Assembly (NCBI GenBank): GCA_947685225.1
Contig: CANTUV010000011.1
Location: 65,584,501 to 65,648,500 of the forward strand
Origin: Garcia nutans
Taxonomy: Eukaryota > Streptophyta > Magnoliopsida > Malpighiales > Euphorbiaceae
Reading direction: 5' to 3'
Length of the DNA: 64,000 bases
The notes beneath the pieces are model-generated. The model worked only from the letters and a program-made list of their open reading frames with translations, was not told the DNA's origin and ran no database searches. A program made the translations under genes and the position numbers. Position 1 is the stretch's first letter. Each line of letters begins with the position of its first letter. Positions 13,736 through 28,240 of this stretch are shown piece after piece.

Positions 13736-15130
13736 GGATGTATTTGATACCTGACCTACAACAGGCAATTTCCGAGGAAGAGCCTTTTATTCTTGAACCC
13801 TCTCCATATCCAGCAACCACGTAACATTACATGTAATTGTGTTTCAATATATAATCCTGCAAATGGAGATTGGAGAATTCAGTTGGTACATCATTTTACT
13901 GAAACTTAATCACCATTAAACAACTTATCCACTCATCGTATTGTTCCTTCCTAGTTCTGGTGTAATCAAAGAACATATAGCCATCAGTTTCCAATACCCT
14001 TCGCCAACACCCAAAAGAAAGGGGTATCACAGAGCCATCTAGTAAAACTAAAGATATCTTCTATTCATTTGGGAAAAAAAATAAATCATAAAAGAAGAAA
14101 GGTTCCTAGGCATCCATCAGCAAATCTATAGCATCAGCATCCATTTGGACGCGAAATCTAAAGCAGAGAATTAGCTGTAAAATCTATTTGTTGATTCAGT
14201 TTCTTAAATTGTTTGTGCTAAAACAAAATCTAAGTATCTGAACTTCAAGTTTCTTTTCCCTTGCTCAAATTTTATGGCAAAAATAGCGAAAAGGAAAAAA
14301 AATTAATCCAAAAAAAAGAAATTAGCAATCAGTTTAGGTAAGTACAGAGCATATAGATGATGGTGGTGTGTCTGTGTACATAAATATAATCTAAATACTC
14401 ACTAAACATCTACTATGATCGCCTTGAACGATAAAAACCTTTTGACAGCAAACCCCAATTGGAAAAGCTCCTAGAAGAAGAAGAAGTTCACTGGATCAAG
14501 CAATTAAAATCTAAAAGCGACACGATCACCAAAAATCCTTAACTTCAATCACAATCAAAAGAAGCAACTAATCCAGAAACTCTAATCAATTAGCAAAAGA
14601 AGAGCCAAAAAAGAAAGCGATAAATGCGAAATTCTCCGAAACTTTCCCAATCCTTGCACGACACTTCAATTCCACGCAAAAACAATAGCGAAAGAAAATT
14701 TTTTTAAAAAAAGAGAGAATCCAAAATCCAAAATTCTAGACCAATAAAATTACAAAATAAAGAATAAAATAAAATAAAATAACGCACCAGTGAAACAAAA
14801 GAATATGAAGAACCTGTGAAGAAGTATTATCCTATACAAGAAGAATATTAATTAGGGCTTATATGAAGCTTAGATTAGAGGATTTAAGAGCTCGCTTGTT
14901 GTTTGCTGATTCTCTCTCTAACGCTGATTCTCTGTACAGTTTCTCTCTGTAGAAGCTTTGAAAATGATAACAAATTACGGATTTGCAGAGCGAGCCCAAG
15001 CAAATCAAAGGTCGCTCGAGCTCTTCCTTCTCTAACAAAACAATACACTTTCTCTCTCTAAGTTCATCTTTTTTTTCGTTCTTTTTCTTTCTTTGTTTTT
15101 TTTTTCTATAGGGTGGCTGGCTCTGCAACT
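13736..15130 (-). promoter_or_regulatory. spliced 5' leader of the kinase gene with short uORF
   Basis: Upstream of the kinase start, the minus strand shows TTTGCAG|GATTAT (acceptor, exon edge at 13856) and CACTG|GTGCGT (possible donor, exon edge at 14788). These define a likely leader intron of ~930 bp. The distal part (about 14790-15130) is rich in CT/GA runs typical of plant 5' UTRs. A six-codon upstream ORF, MERVQE-stop, occupies 13787-13807 in the same frame as the kinase. The exon edges are read from splice consensus only. Confidence 0.4.
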
Positions 15131-18100
15131 GCAAAACTAAAGCTTTTGCTTTATGACACTATGGACAGCGTGCGCTTTGGCTCTGAGAGAGAGAAGAGGG
15201 AAGAGAACTGTGTAATCAAAGATTGTGGGACCTGTTAGTGGTGTGTCTTTGGATGGGCCCCACATGTGGGATCCATTCTGTTTCTTCTTTAAGCTACACG
15301 TCTTTTCAAGCGAGTGGAGGGGGGGGGGGGGGTCGCTCTTTTGCCTCTGTGTCTTCTGACCATTTTTCCGGATGGAGGGTGTCGTATTAGTGTCACTCGC
15401 ATTATGAGCGCGTGTAATGTCTTTTTATTATTGATGGTATTGTTGACTATTTGACTGATGACTAATGTTTTTTCATATATCATATTTACTTTTTATTTTT
15501 TTAATAAGAAAAGGCATTAGCTTTTTTTTTTTAATCAGAAATTAAGAAGATAATATTAGATAACCCCGCAATACGATACTGTTTACATTTGGGTATGGAA
15601 GATAAGATGAAAACACGAGAGTAACAAATAAAACAAATACAATCAACCTGCACAAGGAGAATCCAATAATGCCAAACAAACCGGGAAAACAATAATAATA
15701 CAAATCACGGCCAAATAAAGATTAAAGCGGCCGATAATAACTATAGCACAAAAATAATGAAAAAACTTGAACTTTTGTACTTCGAGCCGGTAATTAAGAA
15801 TATTTATCCTACAAGATAGCCGTGAATAGACCGCATTGAAAGGCTTTGAGAAGGAACTAAGATGATGAAGTGAGCATAGTCTCGCCAAATCTGGAGATGA
15901 GAATGTCACTGAAAACTGTGGTGGCTTCAGAGTATTATTGAACAACAATAAAAGAGCAAGTTGACTATTATCTAAAGTGCTTGAATCTTCAAAACCAAAC
16001 TAAGACACCGAAGGTTTTTGAAGCACAATCAAAGAGCTACGTATACGTCATTATCGACTTAAATCGGCATGAGATCCGAACCAATATTTCCCAGAGATAA
16101 GAGAAAATAGATCAACAAGAAAGAAACATAGCCAACTATTAATTGCTCGCTTAAGCATTAGCTTCAATTCAACATCTTTATCCGTATGGCTATATTGAAC
16201 TTAAGTTACGTGCTGCTCAATCCAATATTTAATAGATACATTTCTTTTTATAAATATTTTTTAAAAATTAATAGGTATATTTTTTATTTATTTTAAATTA
16301 TAATTTACTCATAATTTTAATAAATTAATTATATTTATATTTAATATTACTAATTTAATATATTTTACACTAAAATAAGAATATATTAAAAATAAATATA
16401 AATTTAGATTTTCAAAAAAATTATTTCTTTATAATCACGGTGAAGTAAAAGTGTATTTATTAATTTAGAATGGATGAAGTACTGATTAAATATGTTGTGA
16501 GTATAAATTAATAATTTTTGTCCATTACATAAATTTATGATAATATTAAATATTTAAACTTTATTACATTTAAATTTTTTAAAAAACTAAAAACACCAAT
16601 TAATTTAATTATAGATTAATTACATTATTAAACTGTAATTTAATTACTAATGCTCCCATTTGATAAAATCAAACTATCTAATAATATAATCCAAAATGTG
16701 AAATTTTGAATTTTATAAAAAAATTTATTTAATATCTCGATTTATCTAATATGTGCATTAAATAATAATAAATACTTTAATTTTTATTGAAAATATATAA
16801 AATAGTTTGAATCCGATTAATTTAATTGTAAATCGGCTAATATGATAGACTATATCGATTAAAATCGATTGAGTTTATCGATTTTAATTTATATATTTAT
16901 TAGTAAAATTGATTAAATTTAATAAAATCCAATTGAGCATATTAATAATAATTTATTTTTAAAAATATATTTTTTAATATATTAATAGTGATCAACTTAA
17001 CTTACCCTTAAAAGTCTATCAACTTACCCTTAAAATTCAACCAATTGTACCAATGTACATCCTCAATTTTTATTAAATAAATTATTTTTATAAATTGCAT
17101 CTTCATATTTCACTCAAACCTGACATCAATTTACTGCATGTGGAGAATACATCTCCTCGATGTTTGGCACAAAAAGAGAATAAACGGCGCATGAATCCAA
17201 GTATTTTCATTTATGCAAACCAATATGTCAATGCAACTTTAATTTGTGGCCGCAGTCGAGACCTTTTGGAAAGTAGTAGACGATATTTGAATGCAATTTA
17301 TTCGGTTTTTTTTTTCTTTTAGCTGAAAATAAAAATACTAAAAAAATAATGATTTAATCACTATACAATAGGAATAATATAATTTGATTTAATTTCTCAA
17401 CTTTTTTAAAATATTAATAATAAAATTATTGATTTCTTAGTATAAATTTTTACTTTTATCTTATTATATTTGCAATTCATAATAATATCATAATATAAAA
17501 ATTTATAGCTTTTTTTAAATAATTATGGTGGAATTAGAGAGTGCAACAATTGCATCACATCTATGGGGAAAAAAGTTACAATGAATCATCTTATTTCTTA
17601 TGTTATTTAACTTTCTGTTGGTGTGCATACTTTTAAATAAATATCTATTAAATTATATGCATGAAATTTCATTAATATTGATTATTTTAGATGGATTAAT
17701 TTTTATTTTTTTTAGGTTTTTTCTCACTAAATAAAAAAATATTGTATGACTTCGATAATATATATGTATATATGTTATGACTAAATTATTTTTAAAAGAG
17801 TTGCAGTTATTAAAAAATTATAAAATATTAAAAAAATTATAAAATATGACACTCATTTTTTAATAAATTATACATTAGTGCAAAAACTCAACTTTTGTGA
17901 AGCTCGAAATCTCTCCCAAAAATCAAAGCTCGATCCACATTATAATATTATTAGTGCATCATAATAATGAGCGTCCACCTCACTTTGTTCTTTCCTTGAA
18001 AATGTTGTTAATGTTGGCTAAGAAAAATTAATGTTGGATAATGAGCCTTCCGATTCCCATAGCTTTCAGCATCATGTTGACTTGCCGCCGTAGGCGTTAT

Positions 18101-21100
18101 ATAGCGTTCTATGATAACTGTAATTTGCGCAGGTTAGGCACAAAAAAAGGTTGGGCAATTAGAAAAAAAGTTAAAAAATATCAAAGATAAAAAAAAAAAA
18201 AATTGGAAGTAACAAGTTTAATTTAAAGCTGCAAAATAGTTAAAATTGAAATTATATTTATTATCTAATTTAAATTTGTTTAAATTCGAGTTTTAATACT
18301 TGAAATCCCTATACTATATTATTTTTTTAATATAATTTTCAAAGAGTCAATTTTAAAAATTAATTATTAAAATTAGAGAATTTATTTTTATATTTTGTAT
18401 TTGATTGACATGTAAATTTTATTTTTCATATATTCTTATTGTTTATATACAAGCCAGCAACAAAATATGTATTTTTTTATTGTAGAGTTTGTCAAAACAA
18501 ACTCAAGATGAAAAATATATGATTTGCTCATTAACTCATTAATTATTAGTTATATATATTGAGTATACGTACATAAAATGCGTCATATTAATAAATCTAT
18601 AGATAATCATAATTTTTTTAATATGATTATTTTTATTTAAAACCCATGGATTAATTTTATTTTTGATAATTATGATTAAATATCTACTTTTATATATACA
18701 TATATCTCATTAGTTGTCAAAATATATTTTCATCTCTAAGGCTGAAGGGTGATATTGAGTCAATTTTTACACATTTGATATTGCATATACATATATATTT
18801 ATATGCTAAATTAGTAGTAAAACTTATATGAAAATTAACTATTCTTTTTCTATTTCACTTTTCTAGTACTTATCTAATTTCATAAAAAAAATCAATACTA
18901 AAATATTTATAAATAAAGAACAATGTCAATTAGTGGCTTGGCAAAAATCCTATGTATTTAATTTAATTATTCCAAATTTAAATAGAATTTTTTACTGAAA
19001 AAACATTTATGTACTTTGTAATAATAAATCATACGAAATTAAATAAACAACAGGATTTTTTTTTTTTTGAAAATTTAATAAATAAACAACAGGATGGCAG
19101 ATCAGAAACATATTAATTTGACATGTAGAAAATATTCTGAGTTCGACTGCAAATGCAGGACAGTTTAGTGCAATTATGAACAGTCTATTATTAGAAACGT
19201 GTCTCCTCCTATCACTAAAATGCCGCGTTTGATTGGGCAGTGCAATAACTGAGACGTAATGTCCAAAATACCCTTATAAAAGTGTGCCCGAACCGAATGG
19301 TCCATTTATTGTATGTAAAATATTTGGAATGTGAAGTTCGTAACTTATTATACTCATGATATTTAATTTTTTAAATATATATAATCATTATCGGCCTTGG
19401 CACAACCCTAACTAAAAATAGTAATAGGACACTTTTTGGATTTAAATCATACAAAATCTGTAAAATAATTTTAAAAAATACGTCCCTCGCTGAATTTTTT
19501 TTTAATTTTTTTACATATTTTATTAAAAAATCTTTTAATTATTTTATAAAAATATATAATAAACTCATAATAAATTTATAAAAGTTATTATGTATATAAT
19601 AATTCACAATAAATTTTATATACTATATAAATATAATAAATTTATAAATTAATAAAAAAATTTGAGAAGTTTGAAAATATTATGAGATTATTGTAAATTA
19701 TATATATATATTTATTTTTCTCATAATTATAAACATCATATAATATATAAATTAACTAATCATTTTTGGGAAATTTTCGAACAAAAAACTTTGGCTGTAA
19801 AATTTTTGGTTTGTGATAAATAAGGGCACTGTACCATATATAGTGCGACTCCAAATCAAGGGTATTATTGACATTGTGAAAAAGGACTGATACGCGTGCA
19901 TGGTCAACGTCGACATGTAGCATGAACGTCGACAAAAGACGTTAGTGAAAAACGTTTCCTTTAAGGCATATATTTGAGTAATAGAACCAAGTCAGTGAGC
20001 GGTCAGCTTCTGCTTCTGTTGCTTCGGTGCTCTGTAATTTGGTTGCCTAAAGAGGACAGTTTTTGCTGCTTCTACACTCTTCCACGATATTTTGCAATTC
20101 TTTCCTTTCCTCGATCTTGTGGAATATGTTTGTCCAGTATATATATATATATATATAACATATTGTCAACATTTAGGGAGTATAAACGGCTGGACTCACA
20201 TATTATCAACATGTAGAAAGTATAAATATTTAGATTCGATAGCTAAGACATTAATTTTTAGTGGCCAAGCTATACTTTCGTGGTTAAAATATATATATAT
20301 ATATTTATTAATATATACAATTGAAATGAGAAGATTGGAATTGGTGTGAAGTAAAATGTGTATAATTATGAAAGCTAGTGAAAGAAACTTTTTTTCCAAA
20401 TCGGTACCCAGCTAAACTTGTTTTGATGGCAGAATTTCCATACGTACACGTTAGTTTATTAGTTATCCTTTTGAAAACTGAAAAAACAGTAATAATTTGC
20501 TACTAAATTTTTTGAGAAAAAAAAGTTAGATGATGTGGATCATGATTGGGCAACTTTATTGTTGGATGGTCACGATCAATTGGACAAGTTGTCATATTGC
20601 GAGATCTCTCCAATCCCATGAAAAAGTATACAAATATATATAGTTGGTGATTAAAATGATTAAGCAAATATATATATATATAAAGAGAGAGAGAGAGTAA
20701 AAGTTCACTTTCATATTTTAAAGTATTTCATATGTAGAGTTCAAGTTCAAAATCTCTTATTGAAAGAGAAAGACTACATTATTTTGTGTTTACCTTTGAG
20801 GGTGATTAAACAAATAATTTTAATGGTGGATGCAAAACAATCTTCAAACGCACATTTCCAAAAAAATTATAATGATAAGAATAAAGAAGGATTTTGTAAT
20901 GAGTATCTACAATTGTGGGGCTTAGTAGCATTGTTCCCCAGCTTTTTGAAAAGGAACAAATTAGAGGTTTGAAAGTGTGGGCTGAGAGTATTGGAATTAG
21001 AAAAAGTGAAGGCATTCAAAGGTGGGTTTCTCTCATTATTCTTTTCTCACTTGCAATTTTGGTCCACCATGACTTTCCTGGTGGTGGATCATTTTTTGTT

Positions 21101-22792
21101 ATTACTTGGGAATTTTGCACCATATATGTGGAAGCATAAGCCATAAGCTTGCCTTTTCTTTTATTTTTCTTTAATTTATTTTTAAAGAGCAAATCAGATA
21201 CAGGCATAATTGCCATTAGATTAACGAGAGAAGAATTCTTACTATGTATAATTGTAGGGATTGACTTAATTAGATGATTGTGCTGTGAACCATTTAATTG
21301 GATTCTCATACATAAAAAAATTATATAATACAATAATTATTTTAACTCGACAAACCAATTAAATAATTTTTTTTTCACTTGATACCACGAGTTATATCAT
21401 ATATAGGCTTCCCATTCGGATGAAGTACCAAAAAATGACTTTTTTTTCTTGTAAATATTATATGATTGATGAGAAAGTGAATATCAATTTCCAATACTAA
21501 TTTAATAAACAAAGCATATTTGAAGTGTCGAGCCCATCAAAATTCGGTACTAAGTTGGATTCTAACTACCAAAATATTTTTTGTTTTTAGCAACAACAAA
21601 ATATTCCTACCCTTGTTTAGACTGTGGCTTTAATTTTATCTTATTCACATAATTTCATTATTCTTATTTATTTTTTCCATTCTAATAATTTGGATTGAAC
21701 TAAAAGCCTCTACTTATTGCATTTCAAATTAATATAGTAAATTCTAAAAAAAGTATTTAAAGTGAAGAATATTTTAAAAAATATCAACTCTTTGTATACA
21801 TCTCAAATTTATTTAAATTTAAATTTTAAAATAAAAAATATTTATTTTTAATTTGAAATAATTGATATATTAAAAATATATATATAACCATCAAGTCATA
21901 ACTTAGTGATTAAAAATATTTTCTGCTCTGCTTAAATTTTGAAATTGAGTCATTGGCATATGTAATTAATTAAAAAATATATCATTGATTAAATTTAAAC
22001 AAAAGTTATTTTTAAATTTGTCTAAAATCAAAATATATCTTTAAAAAGTAAAAAAAAATTAAAAAAATTTAAATAGTAGAGCTTCTGGATCCGGACAGTG
22101 CATGCGAACCAAGCTCGAAGAAAAATGTTTGGCTCTGAAAGTCCAATATTCCTATCTTTGCTCCCTCATTTGTCCATTAGGGATCATGGACTTGACTTAG
22201 CTTATCTTTCAAAGGTTCCTTAAAATATGTTCCTAAGGGGCCTGTGTATTGAGATCGTTTTCATTTGGTTTTTTATAATATTGTGAGAAAAATAAACAAA
22301 TTATAAAATTTATCAAATTTTTAGAATATTTTTAAATTTTGTTAGAATTTATAATTATTATATAAATTTATTGATAAGTTTATTATAAATTTATTTTGAA
22401 TTTACTACATATATAATAATTTTAATATGTTTATTATATATTTTTATAAAATTACGGAAATATTTTTAATAAAATATACAACATTTTATAAAATCTAATA
22501 AAAGGCTTAATTTTCTTTTTCTAGTTCATTGTTTTCATAATGATAAGAAGTCTAATGTTTTCTAAAAAAATTCCATATATCATGCAACTATTATATAAAT
22601 GCAAATAAAAATATATATTTTAATAAAAAAATGAATATTTATTACTTTCGTTAAATATTTTAATTTGATTAATTGAATTTTGTAATTATTTTAATTTAAT
22701 CAGCTGAATTGATATTTAATTTTGATTTATCCCATTAATAAAAATTATTAATAATTATCCACGTCAGATAGATCCAGTCAATAAGTGAACGT
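15131..22792. other. gene-poor AT-rich intergenic region (~7.7 kb)
   Basis: No supported gene. Local features include a run of 14 G at 15319-15332, TATATA microsatellites near 20138-20160, 20288-20305 and 20670-20685, and many A/T homopolymers. Short open frames (for example near 15.6-15.9, 17.1-17.3 and 20.7-21.3 kb) have no family resemblance or splice-consistent extension. The kinase promoter probably lies at the left edge. Confidence 0.55.
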
Positions 22793-22992
22793 CCCAATTA
22801 AGAAAAATTATATGCTACAACCGTTGTAGCAATAAATGCCTACAACAGATCAATGAAATTCTTATACGTAGATTAAATGATTTATTTCATTGGTCCGTTG
22901 TAAGCATTTAATCAAAGTGTAAGAATCTCATTAATCCGTTGTAGGCATTTATTGCTGCAACGGTTGTAGCATATAATTATTCCCCAATTAAG
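22793..22992. mobile_element. Mutator-type foldback MITE (180 bp) with 10-bp TSD
   Basis: The body is 22803-22982, flanked by the perfect direct repeat CCCAATTAAG at 22793-22802 and 22983-22992. The two ends are inverted copies for about 60 bases: the left reads TTATATGCTACAACCGTTGT and the right, on the other strand, TTATATGCTACAACCGTTGC. The motif CTACAACCGTTGTAG inside the left arm is itself palindromic. The size, long TIR and 9-10-bp duplication fit a non-autonomous Mutator-like element. It sits ~185 bp upstream of the VAD1-like start codon, so it lies in that gene's promoter or leader. Confidence 0.85.
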
Positions 22993-25900
22993 GACTTTGC
23001 TGTTGAGTGGTACTGACTTCTACACACACAAACCGACTATTCCACATTTTGTCTGTTGGCGAAAAGCTTGTGAACTATCTCAGCCACCTTTCTTGCCTTC
23101 TATTTGATCCAAAATTTCATTCCCTTCTTCGACTTTACTAATTTTCCGATCAACATATTAGATCTCTCTCTGTGCTATGGAAGCAGTCGCCTCAGCAAGC
23201 GCGGAGAGGATCGCTTCGTTGCTAATGGAGCCTTCAGATTCAAAATCAGCTTCTGACTTGGCGTCTGGATCGTCTTCTCCAGGTACTGTCTTCCCCGGCG
23301 CCGACACACCTGATCGCATCGACCAGTTCTCCAAACCCTAACCGAGACTCCGAAATTCAGGTACTTATCTTTCAATTTGACGGAGGCGTGTATTCGTATT
23401 TATACTCTTACTGAAGGTTACTTGTTCAGTTTTGTTTTTCCTGCGTTAATGGAATTAGCTGAAACGCTAGAGCTATTTGTAGCGCGCTTTATGTGCTTGA
23501 TTAAATTCGAAAAGAAAAACCAGAATTGTATAATTATATCTCTCTCCAGCACTCAGTAACTGAAGAGTTTACTTTATTTAGGATAATTGGGGTTATTCAC
23601 ATTGAGAATTAGATGCTTGAAGCACGCTAGAGAACTGCCATTTTTTAACAATATGAGTTAAATTTTAAGATGAGAATGAGGTTTGACACTATCAGAGATG
23701 ATCAAATTTCCGATGACATCTTAAATGAAACAACATAGGGGACGACGACTAGATACTCACTGTCTTTCCTTTCCCTAATATTACTTGAATACTTAGAACT
23801 TTTTTGTTTTGTTTTGTTTTGTTTTGTTGTTTTTTTTTAGTGCGTGCATGTGTTTATGATGCTACAGTGCTTAAACGATCAGAAAAGATCTTTTATGGTA
23901 AGGAAACCAAAGAAATGAGAAATTACAATCGTTTTCAATGTACAAAAAAAAAAAGATAAAAATGAAATAAATGATATTTGAATGTGTTACTAGAAAAAGT
24001 TTAGGATACATCTTGTACGTTTGTGTTACTTGGACCAATACCTTTCCTTGTTTGAACGACTTACAGTTTATTCAATGTAGACCTTGATCTGTAATCTCTA
24101 TGTTTATGTTTGCTTTTGATCTGCATTAATGGTGTGAAGCTGAGGTACTTTAGAAAACTGATTGACACTATATTATGGTTTGCACGTAATTGGAACTTTT
24201 ATTAGTATCTCATTGCCTGCCTTTGACATAGTTTTCTCCTTGTGCCATTTAAGCTTCTCTGATATCTGATAGACGATAATTTTCTCTTGTTTTTACTCAT
24301 TGTACAGTTCCATGCGTTATTGAGGAGTGAAGAATATCGGCAACTTTTCCGTCTGCCACCTGAGGAAGTGAGTGACTTTAATCTTTGTATAAGGTCTTCT
24401 AAATGCTTTGTTTCAGCAGGAGCTTAGAAAAGCCTTGCAAGTAAATTTCATTGGGAAGTTAATGGTCTATTTAATTAGTTTTAGTACAATTATTCATAAT
24501 GCTTGATGTCAATGTGATGACTCTATTAATAGGTCATATCACTTGGAGTATTTTGACACTAGTTTTTTTTTTTTACTTGCAATGAAGCAATTAAGGAAAC
24601 AAAGTTTCGAGGACCTTCTTTTTATATGCTATTGATGAAACATTATCATTATCCTTGTTATTGCATCATTGCGTAGCAGCTTCAGCGAGCATTACTAACA
24701 AATGAGGCAGGCTTGATTAAAATCAATAAAGTATTGTAGAGAGTGTGTGTTTGTGCACAGATGTGATAGTTTCTGAACTGTCATTTTAGAACTGTTATAC
24801 CATCGTGCACAGTGGAGTGAATTGCTTATTTGATCTTAATGTCCTTCTAATTTTTCTTCAATGATGTGTACTTCTGTGCATGTATGTATTTTGTATATAT
24901 ATATTTTTTGTAACCTGTACTGAATTTTATTAAAACTAGCAAGGTTCTCATTGCTAACAATTTTTAATATGTTTCTAATTGAATCTTTCTGCCCCTCTCT
25001 CTAAAAAAATTTTAGACTGAGTTTTGAAGTACTTCCTTTGTTCGTGAATATATTTCTAATATTCTCCTTTTTTTCTCCTTTTCTTTTAGGCTCTTGTACA
25101 GGATTTTAATTGTGCATTCCAGGAAAGTATTCTTCTTCAGGTAATTTTGTTCATAACCTTTATTGTGTATTTGGGGAGGAGGGCTGTTTTTCTGACTATT
25201 TGCTTTAATACACTGCATGTCAACTCTGATAAATTAATTTTTTTGGTAAATGATGATATAATAAGTTTGTGCAATGATTTTTTTGATTCTCTTTTTGACT
25301 TGCATAGGAAGGGACTAACTATGTTTATTTCCTACTACTCGTGCATTAACTTGTTATTTTCGTTTTGCAGGGGCATATGTACCTTTTTACACATTATATT
25401 TGCTTTTATTCCAACATATTTGGATTTGAGACAAAGGTTTGTTTGAACATCAATCATATTTCTATCTGTTTGCAAGAGGCTTGTAGTAGTTTCTCTGTCT
25501 TTTTCCCATCTCTGCTACTTTTAATGAGTTCTGTGACACAGAAAATAATTCCCTTCATTGAGGTTACAAGTGTGAAAAGAGCCAAGACAGCTGGAATATT
25601 CCCGAATGCGATAGAAATTTTTGCTGGAGGGAGAAAGGTAGTGCTAGATCTGGTGTATCTCTCCTTTGGTATTCTATTTTAATGGCTTGCCTTAAAAAGG
25701 CGTGGCCTGAATTTTCTCTTTCACTTCTGAATTTCAGTAACAACTGCAATATCTAAATCCAGTTATTGATTTGGCAGTACTTCTTTGCATCATTCCTTTC
25801 CCGTGACGAAGCTTTCAAGCTCATCAATGATGGATGGTTGCAGCATTGTACTGATGCTAAAGCAATAACAGAACAACAGGTCTTTTGAACTCTGGAACTT

Positions 25901-27024
25901 TCCTGTTTTTATATTAGTACTTATTTTATTATTTACTTAGGTACGGCCCCTTTTCCTGGGAATCTATTCAATAAATGCATTTCTCTTCTGCAAATTCTTC
26001 CCCTCTGATTTCTTCATTTTGATAGATCAGAGGTGTTGCACTTAGTGAATCATTCTGAACTCATAATTGGATGACGAAAATTATAGTTGATTTGTGTATT
26101 TCATAGATTTTTCTTTTTATATCAATTTTCTAGGAATCAATATCTAGGTCCAGCACACAAGATAATGGACTTGTAATTGAACAGGTGAATAGCTTTAAAG
26201 AGGTCAGTGAATCGGATGCCAGTGCCAGGTATTTGTATGAGTTACAGACACGTTAGTTTCCTCTGATTTTTTGTCAAGAATATGCAATAGGTCAACACAT
26301 TTATGTGAAACGGGGATCAGGATGCTTCTTCTCCGAAGGAGCATACACTTCCACCCTCTCTTGTAGCGAATGAGACTGCGTCAGTAACAGTTCCAGAACT
26401 AAAAGATAATGCAGAATAGTATGTTGAACTAGTTGGATTTATTGACTTTTCATCTTCATCAAGGACCTGGACATGGAATGAGGACAATAGAGATGCCCCT
26501 GAGAGTTAGTCAATTCTTTCTTAAAGATTTAATTGTTGTTTTCTAGACAGTACGCTGGATATGATATTATGATTTCATTTTCTACTTGATGGCTATATTG
26601 TTTCCTTAGTGATCCATCAGGAAAAAGGTTTTTCTCCATGCACTATTTTAGTCTATCATTTTTGTAGTCGGAAATAGAAAAGATTGGAAATTTGAAGATT
26701 GTAATTTGTGAAGTTAGCTACATTTGTGATAGAAGTGCTGGGATATCTGTTCTGTGATAGAGTCCTTTGGATGTAGATCTTTGAGTTTGAAAACTAGGAT
26801 CCCTTTAAGGGAAAATTGTATGTGGGAATTTGCTGATTTTAGAGTTCTAGATGATATTTGATGTGGGTCCACAGTTGTTGTTTCATACATGTTATATTGT
26901 TTTATTATAGGTTATGCCTTGATAATCTGAATTGGCTGTTTCTGTTGTGCAGTTTGAGAATCTTATATGAGAGTAGGAGAAACAAAATTTCCGGTAATGC
27001 TGCATTTATGTGCTACCATTTCTT

Positions 27025-28240
27025 TACAACAACAACAACAACAAAGCCTTAATCTCAAGTCAATTGGGGTCGGCTATATGGATTCTTCTTTTCCACTCAA
27101 TACGATTTAAGGTTATCTCTTCTGATAGATGTAACATCATAAGATCATTTTGGACCACCTTTGACCAAGTTAGTTTAGGCCTACCTTTGCCCTCTTAGCT
27201 ATATCTACTCTAACTTGTTCGGTTTTTCTAACCGGTGCACCGCTAGGTCTTCGTTTCACATGGCCAAACCATCTCAATCTATGCTCTTTTATCTTATCCT
27301 CAATAGGTGATACCCTCACTTTTTATCTAATGCACTCATTGCGAATTCTATCCATCCTAATATAACCACACATCCATCTGATCATTCTCATTTCCACAAC
27401 ATGCATTTTACTCATGTGTTGTCCTTTTACTGCCCAACACTCACTACCATACATCATTGCAGGCCGTATTACAGTGCGGTAAAATTTTTCTTTTAATTTA
27501 ATTGGCATCTTTCGATCACATAGAATTCATGTAGCACCCCTCCACTTCATCCAACCAGTTTTAATACTATAATTTACATCTTCTTAACAACCCCCATCTT
27601 CTTGAATAATAGAGCCAAGGTATCTAAAATAAGTACTATGAGGTACTGCTATTCCGTCTAAAATAATTTTGCCTCTTTCTCTATTCTCGCTGTTAAATCT
27701 ACAATGCATATACTCAGTCTTGGTTCTACTTAGCTTAAAACCCTTAGATTCCAAAGTGCTTCTCCATAACTTCAACTTTTGACTTACCCCTGCTTAAGTC
27801 TCATCTATTTATACAATATCATCTGCAAACATCATACACCAAGGAATGTCATCCTGTATATGCCTTGTTAGCTCATCCATGACCAAGGCGAAAAGATAAG
27901 GGCTCAAAACTGAACTTTGATGTAATCCAATAGAAACGGAAAAATTCTTAATATCCCCTCCCACAGTGCGGGCACTGGTGATGACTCTCTCATACATATC
28001 CTTCAATACTTGGATATATCGTATAGATATTCTCCTACGCTCTAGGACCCACCATAAAACTTCTTTAGGGACTCTATCATATGCCTTTTCTAAGTCAATA
28101 AAAACCATATGTAAGTCCTTCATCTCTCTATACTTTTCCATCAAATCTCTTATAAGAAAAATAGCTTCCATAGTTGATCGACCAGGCATAAAGCCAAACT
28201 GATTTGAGGAGATACAAGTATCTAACTGCAAACGGTGTAA
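27025..28240 (-). mobile_element. 5'-truncated RTE-clade LINE fragment
   Basis: On the minus strand, frames at 28231-27809, 27775-27584 and 27508-27323 read as one decayed reverse transcriptase. Landmarks are NQFGFMPGRSTMEAIFL, VFIDLEKAYDRVP, LSPYLFALVMDELTRHIQDD and the active-site FADDIV, then the C-terminal FYRTVIRPAMMYGSECWAVK block. The order and wording match plant RTE-type LINEs. The 3' end runs into a TTG-repeat tail (ACAACAACAACAACA on the plus strand at 27026-27042), the usual RTE terminus. The 5' part (endonuclease) is missing. A stop directly follows FADDIV and others occur downstream, so it is dead. It lies antisense in the intron between exons 9 and 10 of the VAD1-like pseudogene. 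Confidence 0.88.

Noticed and set aside
23333..23341. AAACCCTAA, resembling a plant telomere repeat
   Set aside because: A single occurrence inside exon 1 of a coding region; no tandem copies.
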